Shown here in pieces: positions 4,907 through 5,144 of a stretch of 5,144 bases of DNA. Made by a program: the position numbers and the translations under genes. The notes under the pieces are model-generated. The model had not been told where the DNA came from and did no database searches. It saw only the letters and a list, made by a program, of their open reading frames with translations. Where the stretch lies: assembly GCA_024684065.1 (NCBI GenBank), contig JAIKXO010000334.1, forward strand, positions 1 to 5,144, read 5' to 3'. This DNA comes from Lachnospiraceae bacterium. GTDB taxonomy: Bacteria > Bacillota_A > Clostridia > Lachnospirales > Lachnospiraceae. How positions within the stretch are numbered: the stretch's first letter is position 1; every line of letters starts with the position of its first letter.

Positions 4907-5020
4907 CCGTATAAATGAATATTTGCCGGTGATCAGGCGATCTGTGATATGTCAGGCATGTTTTTCATGATAATACAATATATGGTAGAACCTGTAATAA
5001 CATAACATAGATGTAGAGGC

Positions 5021-5049
5021 TTGTACTTGAGAAAATTTGTGAGTATAAT
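5021..5049 (+). promoter_or_regulatory. Sigma-A-type promoter facing out of the right end
   Basis: TTGTAC (5021-5026) and a perfect TATAAT (5044-5049) are spaced by 17 bases in AT-rich DNA downstream of the terminator. Transcription would start around 5056. The + strand starts just after it (5054 and 5064) end within 12 codons, so the promoter probably serves a gene beyond the window with a leader of at least 90 bases. A 10-bp palindrome GAGATATCTC (5127-5136) lies in that leader. Confidence 0.65.
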
Positions 5050-5144
5050 TACTATGTATATTTATGAAACAACCGTAAATTTTATGTAAACTATTGAGCT
5101 TCGGAGTGCTTCCAGGGAACGCATTGGAGATATCTCTTAAGGAT

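Larger units (their letters stand above)
4617..5144. other. Gene-free region with structured elements
   Basis: No convincing gene is present in these roughly 530 bases. The only sizeable open frame (minus strand, 4600-4791, 63 codons) has no good ribosome binding site, no recognisable domain, and covers the palindromic element. The + strand starts I followed (for example 4672, 4915, 5054 and 5064) end after a dozen codons or fewer. The region holds an 8-bp direct repeat AACGGATC (4626-4633 and 4648-4655), several hairpins, a strong terminator and a promoter facing right, each listed separately where supported. Confidence 0.6.

Overview
The window looks like chromosomal DNA from a low-to-moderate GC Gram-positive anaerobe, most likely a clostridial (Lachnospiraceae-type) bacterium. 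This is inferred from the strong AGGAGG-type ribosome binding site, sigma-A-like promoters, frequent ATA (Ile) and AGG (Arg) codons, a Gram-positive-style lipoprotein and a 'bacteriocin-type' double-glycine leader. Nothing in the sequence fixes the species. All four genes I can support lie on the + strand.

Layout: (1) 35-502, a small GNAT-family N-acetyltransferase of unknown substrate. (2) 503-642, a spacer with an inverted repeat, a hairpin and a TATAAT box. (3) 643-1923, a secreted lipoprotein with a lipobox Cys, a linker of about 250 residues rich in Ser, Gly, Asn and Asp that carries a four-copy 36-bp tandem repeat, and a C-terminal globular domain predicted to be all-beta. (4) 1932-4160, eight bases further on, a large polytopic membrane protein of the PTPS_related/YfhO-like (GT-C-like glycosyltransferase) type. 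(5) 4161-4337, a spacer with a near-consensus promoter and a short direct repeat in the 5' leader. (6) 4338-4616, a 92-residue precursor with a double-glycine leader and a 71-residue two-cysteine core. (7) 4617-5144, about 530 bases without a credible gene. It holds a palindromic element, a strong intrinsic terminator, more inverted repeats, and a near-consensus promoter pointing out of the window.

The lipoprotein and the membrane protein form a tight pair that probably acts at the outer face of the membrane. One hypothesis is that the membrane enzyme glycosylates an envelope polymer or the Ser/Asn-rich lipoprotein stalk. The small peptide gene has its own promoter, ribosome binding site and downstream terminator, so it looks like an independently expressed orphan exported peptide. 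No processing peptidase, ABC exporter, immunity protein or modification enzyme is visible here. It is the best candidate for something undescribed in this window.
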